A DNA stretch of 64,000 bases from Jatrophihabitans sp. GAS493. GTDB lineage: Bacteria; Actinomycetota; Actinomycetes; Mycobacteriales; Jatrophihabitantaceae. The notes under the pieces were generated by a model. That model saw nothing but the letters and a program-made list of their open reading frames with translations. It did not search any database and had not been told where the DNA came from. Shown here in pieces: positions 1-8,196 of the stretch. How positions within the stretch are numbered: the first letter of the stretch is position 1; each line of letters begins with the position of its first letter. The position numbers were made by a program, and so were the translations under genes. The DNA lies in NCBI RefSeq assembly GCF_900230215.1, contig NZ_LT907982.1, positions 4,697,568-4,761,567 of the forward strand, given 5' to 3'.

Positions 1-351
1 GACGCCGGTGACGATCTCGCGGTTCTGGCCGCAGCAGGCGCGACGGTCACGCGCGGAACGGCACCGGCCGAGACCCAGTCGCTGATGCTTCCTGACGGGC
101 TATTGCGAGTCCGTGCGCTGTGGAGGGTAACCCGCTTGTCTCCTCATCCAGCGGCGGGCGTCTCAGACGTGCGGCTCATCCAACTTCGCCGCGACGCCGA
201 TCCGATCGCGGCGACCATGGCCGCCACCAACGCCTTGCGCAGACACGGCGATCACCTTCCGGCAGTGGAGGTATTCGGCGAAGGCGAGATGCTCACGCGG
301 TATCAGCTCTCAGCGATGGAGTGCGCAGTCGCGATCTGGACGGCTGGATAG
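1..351 (+). CDS. C-terminal part of an unrecognised protein (cut by window edge)
   Basis: Frame 1 is open from the first base to a TAG at 349-351, giving about 116 residues. Its composition resembles the flanking coding DNA (many Ala, Arg and Leu), so this is probably the end of a gene that starts outside the window. No catalytic motif is visible and I do not recognise the family. It is convergent with the P450 gene that ends at 400. Its place at the edge of the metabolite cluster makes cluster membership possible but unproven. Confidence 0.45.
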   Translation, partial: DAGDDLAVLAAAGATVTRGTAPAETQSLMLPDGLLRVRALWRVTRLSPHPAAGVSDVRLIQLRRDADPIAATMAATNALRRHGDHLPAVEVFGEGEMLTRYQLSAMECAVAIWTAG

Positions 352-399
352 ACGGCCACCTGGCGGCTGCAGATCGAATCGGATCTAACCAGCGGACAA

Positions 400-1644
400 C
401 TAATGAGCAACCGGACAGGTGTACTGCACCGGAAGCGCCTTGATGCCATTCATCCACGAGGAGTGCAGTCGCTTCGGTTCGCCTAGCATCGAGATGTCGG
501 GCAGGCAATCAGCGATGGCATCGAAGATCAGCGAGATCTCCAGACGGGCCAGGCTGGCACCGATGCAGTAGTGCGGCCCCGAACCGCCGAAGCCTACGTG
601 CGGATTCGGATCGCGAAGAATGTCGAACTCACGCGGCTTGGTGAAGACCTCCTCGTCGAAGTTCGCCGAGGCATAGTAGAGCCCCAGTCGGTCGCCGGCC
701 TTGATCGCTTGGCCACCGACCATCGTGTCCTCCAGGGCCGTGCGCTGAAAGGCGACGATCGGCGTTGACCATCGAACGATCTCGTCAGCGGCCGTCGCAG
801 GCCGGTCCCGCTTGAAGCGCTCCCACTGATCGTGGTGCTCCATAAAGGCAACCATTCCGTGACTGATCGCATGACGGGTCGTCTCACTGCCGGCCACCGA
901 TAGCAGGACCGTAAAGAAGCCAAACTCGTCAGGCGACAGTTCGTTCCCGTCGATGTCTGCGGTGACGAGCTTGGTAACGATGTCATTGGCGGGACAGGCC
1001 CTACGCTCGAGGGCCATGTCCATGAAGTAGTTCTGCATCTCGATTCCAGCGACCAATCCGGACTCCGGAGTGGAGTCCGGGTCGTCGTAGGAGACCATCT
1101 GGCTTGACCACTCAGACAATTGCTCGGTCTCCTCCGGTGGCACGCCGAGCAATTCGGCGATCGCCTGCAACGGAAGTCTGGACGCGACGTCGCGGACGAA
1201 CTCTCCCTGCCCGCTCACCAACGCTTCCTCGACGATCGCGCGGGCCCTTTGCTGAAGTGCCTGCCGCAGACCGTTGACCGCACGGGGCGTGAATCCCCGT
1301 GAAATGATTCCTCGCATTCGAGTGTGTTTCGGTGCGTCCATGTTGAGCAGGCTTACCCGCTGCATATCGATATTCTGGCGAGGTATTCCCCGCCGAAACC
1401 TTATGATGGATGTGTTCACGTAGGTCGAGAATATCGAGTCCTGCCGCGAGACGTCCTTGACGTCGGCATGCCGGGTCAGCACCCAGTGACCATCGTCGTC
1501 GAACCCGTCGCGACCTCGGGGCTGAGACTGCCACCATACCGGTGCGGTGCGTCGCAGTTCGGCCCACTCCTCATGCGGCAAACTCTGCGCGTACATGTTT
1601 GGATCGTTGACGTCGAACCCGTCCGGTAGCTGCGGAAGTGCCAC
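400..1644 (-). CDS. Cytochrome P450, CYP125/CYP142-like
   Basis: A heme-thiolate monooxygenase of 414 residues. The heme loop FGGSGPHYCIGASLAR puts the axial Cys near residue 360. The I-helix carries the complete acid-alcohol motif AGSETTR, and the K-helix ExxR lies in ADEIVRW. The N-terminus (LPDGFDVNDP, LNMDAPKHTRMRGIISRGFTP) and C-terminus (SWMNGIKALPV) resemble the actinobacterial CYP125/142 steroid side-chain hydroxylase group. I chose GTG 1644 because AGGAGG lies 5 nt upstream; the frame stays open further upstream without a better site. It is divergent from a second P450. Its cholesterol-type relatives suggest a hydrophobic or carrier-bound substrate, but here it sits beside acyl-carrier genes, so a tailoring role is inferred. 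Confidence 0.88.
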   Translation of the reverse strand: MALPQLPDGFDVNDPNMYAQSLPHEEWAELRRTAPVWWQSQPRGRDGFDDDGHWVLTRHADVKDVSRQDSIFSTYVNTSIIRFRRGIPRQNIDMQRVSLLNMDAPKHTRMRGIISRGFTPRAVNGLRQALQQRARAIVEEALVSGQGEFVRDVASRLPLQAIAELLGVPPEETEQLSEWSSQMVSYDDPDSTPESGLVAGIEMQNYFMDMALERRACPANDIVTKLVTADIDGNELSPDEFGFFTVLLSVAGSETTRHAISHGMVAFMEHHDQWERFKRDRPATAADEIVRWSTPIVAFQRTALEDTMVGGQAIKAGDRLGLYYASANFDEEVFTKPREFDILRDPNPHVGFGGSGPHYCIGASLARLEISLIFDAIADCLPDISMLGEPKRLHSSWMNGIKALPVQYTCPVAH

Positions 1645-1998
1645 CCGAGCCTCCTGTGAAGCCAAGAAGATCTGAAACACGGCTACTTCGCATTGAAGCA
1701 CAGTCCTAGTGGCACGTGAACCCCTTTCGAATGGCGGGCAGGAATTGATGTTGAAGACGTCTCGCATCCATTTAGCTACTCTGCGTGCACTACAAATCGT
1801 CGCGATAGGGTGATTTGCGTCGATGTGGACTTCGCGCCATTCAGTGATCGAAATTCGGTGGCTCAGAAGCGCACCCCATGGACTGGCGTCTCCATGTCAC
1901 TTACGATTGATCAGCGTTCCGTTCCCATGAATATGGGGCGGCGCATCACCGCAGATGAGCGGCGGCCACCTTCGCAATTTCTTGTTTTGAGGGTCCTA
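1645..1998. promoter_or_regulatory. Divergent promoter region between two P450 genes
   Basis: About 350 bp separate the likely GTG starts of two divergent P450 genes. The interval must hold both promoters. A ribosome-binding sequence for the left gene (AGGAGG, 1650-1655) is clear. For the right gene, GAGGG at 1989-1993 precedes GTG 1999. I see no clear inverted repeat. The right-hand reading frame is open back to about 1810, so a longer N-terminus for that P450 is possible. Confidence 0.45.
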
Positions 1999-3270
1999 GT
2001 GTCGGACATCGATCGCGCGACGCGCTCACCAACCAGCCAGGTTGGCAAGTCGCTGAACCGCACGCTCCTCAAAGCCATGTCGGAGGATCCACTATTCGGA
2101 CCGGCCGCGGCCTGGCGGAGCCTGCGCGAGCAGAGCCCAGTGCTGTGGAGTCGGGTGATGCGCTCGCACGTGGTCGTCGGCTACGAAGCGGCGAAATCCG
2201 TGCTTCAGTCCCACGAATTCGACGTTGCCCATGCCGCCTGGCAGGACCTTGTCACGCCAGGCTGGCGGATCAACGGTGGCATGGTGACCTGGGCGAAGAG
2301 TTTCATCCAGGCCCCGCACGAGACACATGCTGCACCTCGAAAGGGTGCTCAGTCAGTGCTCTCGCCACGACGGGACGAGTTCATGCGGGCCTGCTCGCAG
2401 CGGCACGCGCGGCTGCGAGCATCGCAGCTTCCGACGGCAAAATCCGGTTTCGACCTGGTGACGAACTTCGCCCAACCCATGGCGCTCGGCGTGCTAGCGG
2501 ATGTTCTGGAGTTGTCGATCTCCGATACCGGACGGCTACTGACCTGGGCTACCGACTTCATGCGCTCGCGTGAAATTGGTCGAAGTGCCAGCCTCCAACG
2601 CCGATCGGGCGAGGCGGCTGAGCACATTGAAGCGCTCAGCCGCGAGGTGTACGAACATCCCCTGACCCGCTCCGGCGTCACCGGTCGGATGCTCGATGAG
2701 ATCCACGACGGTCGCACCTGGACGATCGAGGAGCGGGTGAGCCTGCTGCTGACGCTGATCATCGCCGGCTTTCGCACCGTACAGGAGTCGATCTGCGCGG
2801 CCTTCGTACTCGTCGAGACCCACCCGACTCAGCGAGCGCAGGTGGTCGATGACCCGTCCTCCTTCACCGAGTCCGCTGCGATTGAGACCCTCCGAATCGC
2901 GCCGCCAGTTCAGCTGGTGGCCAGAATGGCCCGTACCGATATGGAGGTGAGCCGGGTCGCGATCCAATCCGGTGCCTCCGTCCTGGTCTCGATCGTCGCC
3001 GCCAACCGTGACCCGGAGGTCTGGGGTCAGACCGCGGAGGAGATGGTTCTGACACGTCGGCCCGAAGCGAACCTCACTTTCGCCTCCGGCGCGCACCTCT
3101 GCCTGGGTGCAGGCCTCGCCAAGCACGAGATCACCGCGGCGGTTCAGGCCGTGTACCAGCGCTGGCCCGACTTTGGCCTGGCGGTGAAACCATGGCGCGA
3201 CTACGGCGCGAACTTCTCCGAGTTCACCGAACTGCTGTGCACGGTTACGCGACGAGCAAGGGCGTCATGA
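1999..3270 (+). CDS. Cytochrome P450 with atypical I-helix
   Basis: A P450 of about 424 residues if translation starts at GTG 1999, which follows GAGGG at a normal distance; an upstream in-frame start at 1810 would add 63 poorly conserved residues. The heme loop FASGAHLCLGAGLAKHE places Cys near residue 368, and ETLR supplies the K-helix ExxR. The I-helix reads IIAGFRTVQES, so the Thr is kept but the usual acidic residue is replaced by Arg. This suggests altered proton delivery or a substrate-assisted reaction, by analogy with other unusual biosynthetic P450s. The gene ends 13 bp from the convergent ACP gene. Confidence 0.82.
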   Translation: MSDIDRATRSPTSQVGKSLNRTLLKAMSEDPLFGPAAAWRSLREQSPVLWSRVMRSHVVVGYEAAKSVLQSHEFDVAHAAWQDLVTPGWRINGGMVTWAKSFIQAPHETHAAPRKGAQSVLSPRRDEFMRACSQRHARLRASQLPTAKSGFDLVTNFAQPMALGVLADVLELSISDTGRLLTWATDFMRSREIGRSASLQRRSGEAAEHIEALSREVYEHPLTRSGVTGRMLDEIHDGRTWTIEERVSLLLTLIIAGFRTVQESICAAFVLVETHPTQRAQVVDDPSSFTESAAIETLRIAPPVQLVARMARTDMEVSRVAIQSGASVLVSIVAANRDPEVWGQTAEEMVLTRRPEANLTFASGAHLCLGAGLAKHEITAAVQAVYQRWPDFGLAVKPWRDYGANFSEFTELLCTVTRRARAS

Positions 3271-3283
3271 GTCGCTCCAGTAC

Positions 3284-3628
3284 CTACAGCTCGTCCGACC
3301 CACCCCGATCACCGCTGCCTCCGCGTAGGTCATCATCCCACCGGGTGAGGCAGCGATAGAGCACATCCAGCAACCGGCGGCCGCCACCGAAGTCGATGGG
3401 GGTGCTCGATTCGCCGGGGAGAACGGGTAAGGCACTCTCGACTTCAGCGGCCAGTTCCATCTGGCGCACCGAATCCACTGAGAGGACAGCGAGATTCCAC
3501 TCATCAGCCAGGTCGCGCTCCATGGCCTCCAGAACCACGTCAACCCGGCGCCTGAGTTCGGCCATTGTTTCAGCGACGCTCATGATCTGCTGCGAATTGT
3601 CCGATGAGGGCGGTGATTCCTGTGGCAT
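3284..3628 (-). CDS. Stand-alone acyl/peptidyl carrier protein
   Basis: A 114-residue protein with the helix-turn signature of a carrier domain. VDSVRQMELAAEVE around residues 51-64 matches the phosphopantetheine attachment site, with Ser53 the expected modified residue and DSV in place of the common DSL. About 20 extra residues lie at the N-terminus and a Gly/Asp-rich tail follows the domain. The start ATG 3628 is preceded by GAGGAG 8 nt upstream. It lies back to back, 31 bp away, with the phosphopantetheinyl transferase that would activate it. It probably carries the acyl or aminoacyl group made by the AMP-ligase of this cluster. The sequence is divergent, so the call rests on the motif and the context. 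Confidence 0.72.
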   Translation of the reverse strand: MPQESPPSSDNSQQIMSVAETMAELRRRVDVVLEAMERDLADEWNLAVLSVDSVRQMELAAEVESALPVLPGESSTPIDFGGGRRLLDVLYRCLTRWDDDLRGGSGDRGGSDEL

Positions 3629-3659
3629 TGATGGTGCTCCTCGATCCTGCCCGCACTAG

Positions 3660-4439
3660 ATGGACGATACGGCGATTGTATCGCCAGCGATGATCGAGTT
3701 GATTCTGCCTCGATTCGTGCTCTGGGCCGAGGAGTTCGGAGATCCGCCGGATGCAGTCCTCCTTCCGGGTGAGGATTGGCCGGTACAGGCGACAACGTCA
3801 GAGCGTCGCCGCGCCTACACAACGGCTCGACATTGCGCTCGCAGGGCCCTGGGCAGGCTCGGGCTTCCGCCGCAGGCGATTCCCAAGAACCTTGACGGAA
3901 CTCCGCGCTGGCCCAGCGCCGTCGTCGGGAGCTTGACGCACTGCGTCGGCTACCGAGCGGCAGCAGTCAGTACCACGTCGTTGGTGGCTGCGCTCGGTAT
4001 CGACGCTGAACCGAACATTGCGCTGCGTGCGGGCACCCTCACCGCGGTTGCCGACAGACCCGAACTCGCGAACCTGGACTCGCTCAGCTCGGACGGCATT
4101 CACCCGGATCGGCTGCTGATCTGCGCGAAGGAATCGGCCTACAAAGCCTGGTTCTCGATGACCCGAAGCTACCGGCCGTTCCCCGACGTAGTCATTGAGT
4201 TCGCCCCGGGACAGCGCACATTCACAGCCCAGGTGCGCCACTGTCGGCAGTCGGAGGGCGGCGCTTGCCCAACCGAAATGACCGGTAGCTGGACTGCGAG
4301 CGAGGGCCTCCTGCTCACCGCCGTGGTCGCACCACGCGCGAAAGCGCTACCGCCCCCACGCGAGCGGAATGGGGTCGTAGCCATCGACGATGTGTCCGGT
4401 CCGTTTGACGAGTTCGCTTCGCTGCACCGACAGGCGTAG
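3660..4439 (+). CDS. 4'-phosphopantetheinyl transferase (EntD/Sfp superfamily)
   Basis: A 259-residue enzyme that would transfer the phosphopantetheine arm of CoA to the serine of a carrier protein. The magnesium-binding motif GIDAE (Asp115, Glu117) and the second motif CAKESAYKAWF (residues 155-165) are both present, as is the upstream GSLTHCVGYRAAAV element that contacts CoA. The order and spacing fit the EntD/Npt branch common in actinomycetes. ATG 3660 directly follows the intergenic sequence with no strong Shine-Dalgarno site; ATG 3690 is an alternative. The 3' end overlaps the convergent P450 gene by 93 bp. A dedicated transferase beside a lone ACP supports a self-contained cluster. Confidence 0.88.
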   Translation: MDDTAIVSPAMIELILPRFVLWAEEFGDPPDAVLLPGEDWPVQATTSERRRAYTTARHCARRALGRLGLPPQAIPKNLDGTPRWPSAVVGSLTHCVGYRAAAVSTTSLVAALGIDAEPNIALRAGTLTAVADRPELANLDSLSSDGIHPDRLLICAKESAYKAWFSMTRSYRPFPDVVIEFAPGQRTFTAQVRHCRQSEGGACPTEMTGSWTASEGLLLTAVVAPRAKALPPPRERNGVVAIDDVSGPFDEFASLHRQA

Positions 4440-5567
4440 TCCTGGCAATCGGCGCACGAGCCGAGGAAGCAGAAGCTCCAGCTGAAGCCTCCCGAGCTGT
4501 TCACCGACGCAGAAGTGCGGACCCCAGCCGAAGGAGAGATGCCGCGAGGGGGGACGGGCCAGGCTGAAGGTGTCGGGGTTTTCGTATCGAACTGGATCGC
4601 GGTTTGCCGGACCTATCATCGGCACCACCGGAGTTCCGGCCGCAATGGTCACTCCAGCCAGTTCGACATCCTCCATCGGCGCCCGGGCAAAGCTCATGAG
4701 GCCGGTCGGGTGAAGTCTGAGTAGCTCATCTACGACGGCCGCGACGCGCTCCGGTTCGGCGCGCACCGTCGTGCGCGCTTCGGCGCTCTCGAGAAGCCCG
4801 ATCAGGCTGGCACCGATCGCTACGAACGGATTCTCGATACCCCCGACGACATAGGGCAAAACGTTGTGCGCGATCAATCGCCGCGTGGCACGATCGTCGC
4901 CCAGTTGCTGAAGCATTCGGGGTATCAGCCCGTCGCCGTTCTGTCCGGCCGCCCCGCCGGCAGCGGCTCGCAGGCAGACCATCGTCAGAGTGCGCACGGC
5001 GTGCTCCAGCTCCTCGGCTTCTGCGCCCTCAATCGCGACCGTCGCGTCCACAGCGCGACGTAGACGCCTGGGGTCGCCCAGATCGGTCCCTAGGATGATT
5101 CCCAGGCACTGCACGGCAAACGGCTCGGCGATCGCGGCATTCAACTCGAAATGTCCATCTCCGGAGCAGACCGTCGCGATCAATCGATCCGCGAGATCTT
5201 CGAACTCCTGTCGTTTGGCGACGAGCACCTCTGCGGTGGCGCCGGCGGAGAGACCGCGTCGTATGGCCAGATGTTCAGGCCCATCCATTCCTGACGCCCC
5301 CCACTGACCCATCCCTGCGTTGAGCGTCGTTCCCCCACCGGTGAAGGTCGCGCTTCGGCTGAAACGAGGATCAGCGAAGACAGCACGAACTGCCGAGTCG
5401 GAGAGCGCGACGGCGAGTTCCCCGAACGGCTCAACTGTCACCAGAACAACCTCCGCGCCGGGGGCGTGATCGGCGGCTGCGGCAGCAAACAGGCGATGGC
5501 TGATCCATCCGCCGGCGCCCGAGCAGGAGGGCGAGTTCCCATCATCAGACACGACCGATTCCCACAC
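4347..5567 (-). CDS. Cytochrome P450 lacking the I-helix Thr
   Basis: A 406-residue P450. The heme loop FGWGPHFCVGEQLGRLQ gives Cys353 and ELLRLH holds ExxR. The I-helix reads VVGGIENPFVAIG: the acid is kept as Glu but the alcohol residue that activates oxygen is Asn. This is the last gene of the minus-strand operon, starting (GTG 5567) a few bases after the thioesterase-like gene stops; a second GTG at 5552 is possible. Loss of the alcohol is seen in P450s that use the substrate as proton source or catalyse non-hydroxylation chemistry, so an unusual tailoring reaction is a reasonable inference. Confidence 0.85.
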   Translation of the reverse strand: MWESVVSDDGNSPSCSGAGGWISHRLFAAAAADHAPGAEVVLVTVEPFGELAVALSDSAVRAVFADPRFSRSATFTGGGTTLNAGMGQWGASGMDGPEHLAIRRGLSAGATAEVLVAKRQEFEDLADRLIATVCSGDGHFELNAAIAEPFAVQCLGIILGTDLGDPRRLRRAVDATVAIEGAEAEELEHAVRTLTMVCLRAAAGGAAGQNGDGLIPRMLQQLGDDRATRRLIAHNVLPYVVGGIENPFVAIGASLIGLLESAEARTTVRAEPERVAAVVDELLRLHPTGLMSFARAPMEDVELAGVTIAAGTPVVPMIGPANRDPVRYENPDTFSLARPPSRHLSFGWGPHFCVGEQLGRLQLELLLPRLVRRLPGLRLSVQRSELVKRTGHIVDGYDPIPLAWGR

Positions 5568-5570
5568 CCT

Positions 5571-6341
5571 TCACTCGTCGATCGGAGTGATGACTCGACG
5601 TGCCTGCCGAACTTGCGCGATGGTGGCACCACGACCGTCGCGAACGAGCCCCTCGTCCATCGCCAATCCCCCGTCATACCAGTCGGTTCGCTGGGTCACC
5701 CTCATCCATGCCCGCGGATCGGGAATGACGCCGGACAGATGGGCAGTGAATTCCACCGTGGGCTGAAAGAGCGGGGTGGTTCGGGTCGCCAACAGCGACG
5801 GTGGCAGGGCGTCCATCACGATACCGAGTTGGACGAGCGGATCGAGCTCGTCCACGAGGCGCACCCACGCATCCAGCTCCGGAACACTCCCGCCCCCGAG
5901 CGGCCGATTCGGCCCGATGGCCCGAACCTCCATATGCTGCCCGACGGGTACCAAATCCAGCGGCGGCAGGAACGGCTCACCTTCGCCCTCCGCTACCGAG
6001 CTTGGCGGCGACTCGGGCCATCGGTCTATCGCCGGTGCGCCTCGAATTGTCAGCACCCGCGCGACCACCGAGAGTCGGCTTCGTTGATGGATCTCCACCC
6101 GCACCGACCCCATCGCCCCGCTACGATCCAGCTCGGCCGTCACGTCCATCGGAGTAGCGGGGCGCACCGCCTGCAAGAGGTGCGCAGAAATAACGCGAGG
6201 AATCGAATCCGCGGCGCGAGCCGCGGCGCTCATCATCGTGCCGAGCAGCACGCCACCGTGAACGGCCGCGAGCGAACGCCAGGTTGCATCGAACTGAACG
6301 GTCTCGCTCATCGATTCGAGAGTTTCGGACAACCGACTCAC
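5571..6341 (-). CDS. Double-hotdog thioesterase-like protein
   Basis: A 256-residue protein whose N-terminal half (FDATWRSLAAVHGGVLLGTM, then ISAHLLQAVRPATPMDV) and C-terminal half (PTVEFTAHLSG, DGRGATIAQVRQARRV) follow the pattern of TesB/4HBT_3-type double-hotdog acyl thioesterases. Such enzymes hydrolyse acyl-CoA or acyl-carrier thioesters. The usual C-terminal motif, in which a Gln near the end follows a His-containing or acidic loop, appears as ATIAQVRQ. GTG 6341 overlaps the upstream stop by four bases (GTGA), so it is probably translationally coupled. In this operon it would release the finished acid or edit mis-loaded chains. The substrate is unknown. Confidence 0.72.
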   Translation of the reverse strand: MSRLSETLESMSETVQFDATWRSLAAVHGGVLLGTMMSAAARAADSIPRVISAHLLQAVRPATPMDVTAELDRSGAMGSVRVEIHQRSRLSVVARVLTIRGAPAIDRWPESPPSSVAEGEGEPFLPPLDLVPVGQHMEVRAIGPNRPLGGGSVPELDAWVRLVDELDPLVQLGIVMDALPPSLLATRTTPLFQPTVEFTAHLSGVIPDPRAWMRVTQRTDWYDGGLAMDEGLVRDGRGATIAQVRQARRVITPIDE

Positions 6342-7147
6342 CCACCTAAGAAGTCAGTGACAAGCGAGCGAATGCGGCGGCAGTATCCGGACAGGCTGCG
6401 CTGCTCGCCCAACTCACACAATTCACCGAAGCGAAACGTCGAGGCAAGTTCCTCGGCGTACCGGAAATCGTGTACCCGGTCATCGTGTTGCCCGAGCACG
6501 AGGACTCGGGCCGACGATCCGCTCAATGCGACCCGATCGATACCTTCGTTCGACCGCTCGAGGTCGGCCAGCGCTCCGACGACCGGTGCCTGCCGGATCA
6601 GTTCCGCCGCCATTGCGTGGGCGAGTACGCCCCGCGGGTCAGTGGTGTTCATCCAGGTCGGCTGACCCTCGATGATTCCCTGCGTCACCGCCTCCACGTC
6701 TGCGGCCAGGATGATCGAGCGCATCCGAGTGAGCGGACCATCATCGCTCTCCGGCTGCGCGAAGACGGGCGATGGAAGGATGAATACGGCCCGATCGAAA
6801 CGCCCCTCGTCCTCGGACATAACGGTGGCCAGCACCTTGGCCGCGAACGAGACCACCACGGCCCGGGTCGCCTCGAAACGGTCCGCGACTGTTCTGAACT
6901 CGTCGGCCAATCCGGCGATGGACCACGGGAGCTCTGGTCGCACCATCGTCTGCCCGTGACCACGGAAGTGAAGGTAAACCGTCGTTCCGGGGGCGCCCGC
7001 CACGAACCGCCGGGTGTCGGGGATCGTCTTTGTGAAGCCGTGCCCGACGATCGTCGTCCCGCTGCCGTCGGCGTGTTCGACCAAGTACTCGATCTGGCCT
7101 TCGCCGGTCGTGAGAAGCCCTGCTTCGCTCACCGTCGGTCCGGTCAT
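6338..7147 (-). CDS. Alpha/beta-hydrolase-fold protein with degenerate active site
   Basis: A 269-residue protein with an alpha/beta hydrolase layout: a TTIVGHGFTKTIPDT loop, YLHFRGHGQT, a nucleophile-elbow region AVVVSFAAKV, and VLVLGQHDDRV containing the likely acid. The elbow has a Ser but lacks the surrounding glycines of GxSxG. The C-terminal region that should hold the catalytic His reads CELGEQRSLSGYC, with no GH pair. It may therefore not be a classical hydrolase; a lyase, cyclase or binding role is possible. ATG 7147 overlaps the previous stop (ATGA), making it part of the coupled operon. The fold call is fair, the reaction unknown. Confidence 0.68.
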   Translation of the reverse strand: MTGPTVSEAGLLTTGEGQIEYLVEHADGSGTTIVGHGFTKTIPDTRRFVAGAPGTTVYLHFRGHGQTMVRPELPWSIAGLADEFRTVADRFEATRAVVVSFAAKVLATVMSEDEGRFDRAVFILPSPVFAQPESDDGPLTRMRSIILAADVEAVTQGIIEGQPTWMNTTDPRGVLAHAMAAELIRQAPVVGALADLERSNEGIDRVALSGSSARVLVLGQHDDRVHDFRYAEELASTFRFGELCELGEQRSLSGYCRRIRSLVTDFLGG

Positions 7148-8196
7148 ACTGCACTCACGCCGTTTCGAGAATCGCGGCAACGGAGTTGACCATCGAGTGA
7201 GAGGACGATCTTGCCGACATGCCGGGCGCGAGCCATGTGCTCGAACGCGCAGACGGCACAGTCGACGTCCCAGACCGACACCGGTGGCAGCTTGACGGCT
7301 CCAGCCTCAATGAGACGGACGGCTTCACGAAGTATCGTCTGTCGGCGCCGCGGCGCGACGTCGTCAAGATGCACGCGCCGGTACCCGACATCAGGAAACC
7401 GCGCCGAAGCCTTCGCGTCCATATCCAGCCCGAGCTCCAGAAACGTTCCGCGCGGCTTCACCAGCCGTAGCGACGCCTCGACGAACGGCCCCGCCAGGCT
7501 GTTGAGGACGACGTCGACGCCGCCACCGGACTTCGCACGGATGTCCGACTCGAAATCGAGAGTCCGGGAGGAACTCAGGCGGTCACTGCCGAGCCCGTAT
7601 TCGCGCAGTGCTCCCCACTTCGACGGGCTGGCCGTACCGAACACCTGCGCCCTCAACCAGATGGCGACTTGCAGCGCCGCCAGGCCCACGCCTCCAGCGA
7701 CCGCGTGAATGAGCACTCGGTCGCCCGCCCCCACCCTCGCGATGTCCCGAAGCGCATAGATCGCGGTGAGGTAGGCGATCGGGACAGCCGCCGCCTGTTC
7801 GTAGGTCCAGTCGGCCGGAATCGCCGCCGTCGCGCGACGGTCCGTCACGACATACGGCGCGATCCCGTCGGTGGCTACCGCACAGACGCGATCTCCGACG
7901 GCCGGGGTCTGAACCGCCGCCGCAACCTCACTCACCACCCCCGCGACCTCATGACCCAATGCCAAGCTCGCACCGCGATAGTGGCCGACCGCGGTGAGCA
8001 CGTCGCGGAAGTTCAGTCCAGTGGCGTGGACAGCGATGCGAACCTGCTCACCGGTGAGTGCGACCGAGTCAGCGTCGCTGGGGCGCACCGCGAGTCGGGT
8101 GAGACGGCCCGACGTGGCGATTCCGACCTTCCAGTTAGTTACCTCCCGGGAAGTCGTCAATGCGTGCCCGCATTCGGGCGGCGCGTTACTCGTCAC
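7144..8196 (-). CDS. Stand-alone PKS-type enoylreductase (zinc-independent MDR family)
   Basis: A 350-residue medium-chain dehydrogenase/reductase close to the ER domains of polyketide synthases. It has GLNFRDVLTAVGHYRG near the start, the NADPH-binding stretch HAVAGGVGLAALQVA, and VVLNSLAGPFVEASLRL with FLELGLDMD, all typical of PKS ER domains. It would reduce an alpha,beta-unsaturated thioester with NADPH; a carrier-bound coumaroyl group is an obvious candidate because the neighbouring ammonia-lyase makes such alkenes. GTG 8196 overlaps the ligase stop by four bases. The usual PKS context is missing: it is a discrete gene. A quinone-oxidoreductase function is the main alternative. Confidence 0.82.
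   Translation of the reverse strand: MTSNAPPECGHALTTSREVTNWKVGIATSGRLTRLAVRPSDADSVALTGEQVRIAVHATGLNFRDVLTAVGHYRGASLALGHEVAGVVSEVAAAVQTPAVGDRVCAVATDGIAPYVVTDRRATAAIPADWTYEQAAAVPIAYLTAIYALRDIARVGAGDRVLIHAVAGGVGLAALQVAIWLRAQVFGTASPSKWGALREYGLGSDRLSSSRTLDFESDIRAKSGGGVDVVLNSLAGPFVEASLRLVKPRGTFLELGLDMDAKASARFPDVGYRRVHLDDVAPRRRQTILREAVRLIEAGAVKLPPVSVWDVDCAVCAFEHMARARHVGKIVLSLDGQLRCRDSRNGVSAV

Noticed and set aside
400-1644. Cholesterol catabolism gene
   Set aside because: Although CYP125-like, no kstD, hsa, mce or other sterol genes are nearby; biosynthetic context fits better.
5466-6665. 399-codon plus-strand frame
   Set aside because: Antisense shadow of the thioesterase and hydrolase genes; composition is His/Arg/Pro-rich without any motif.
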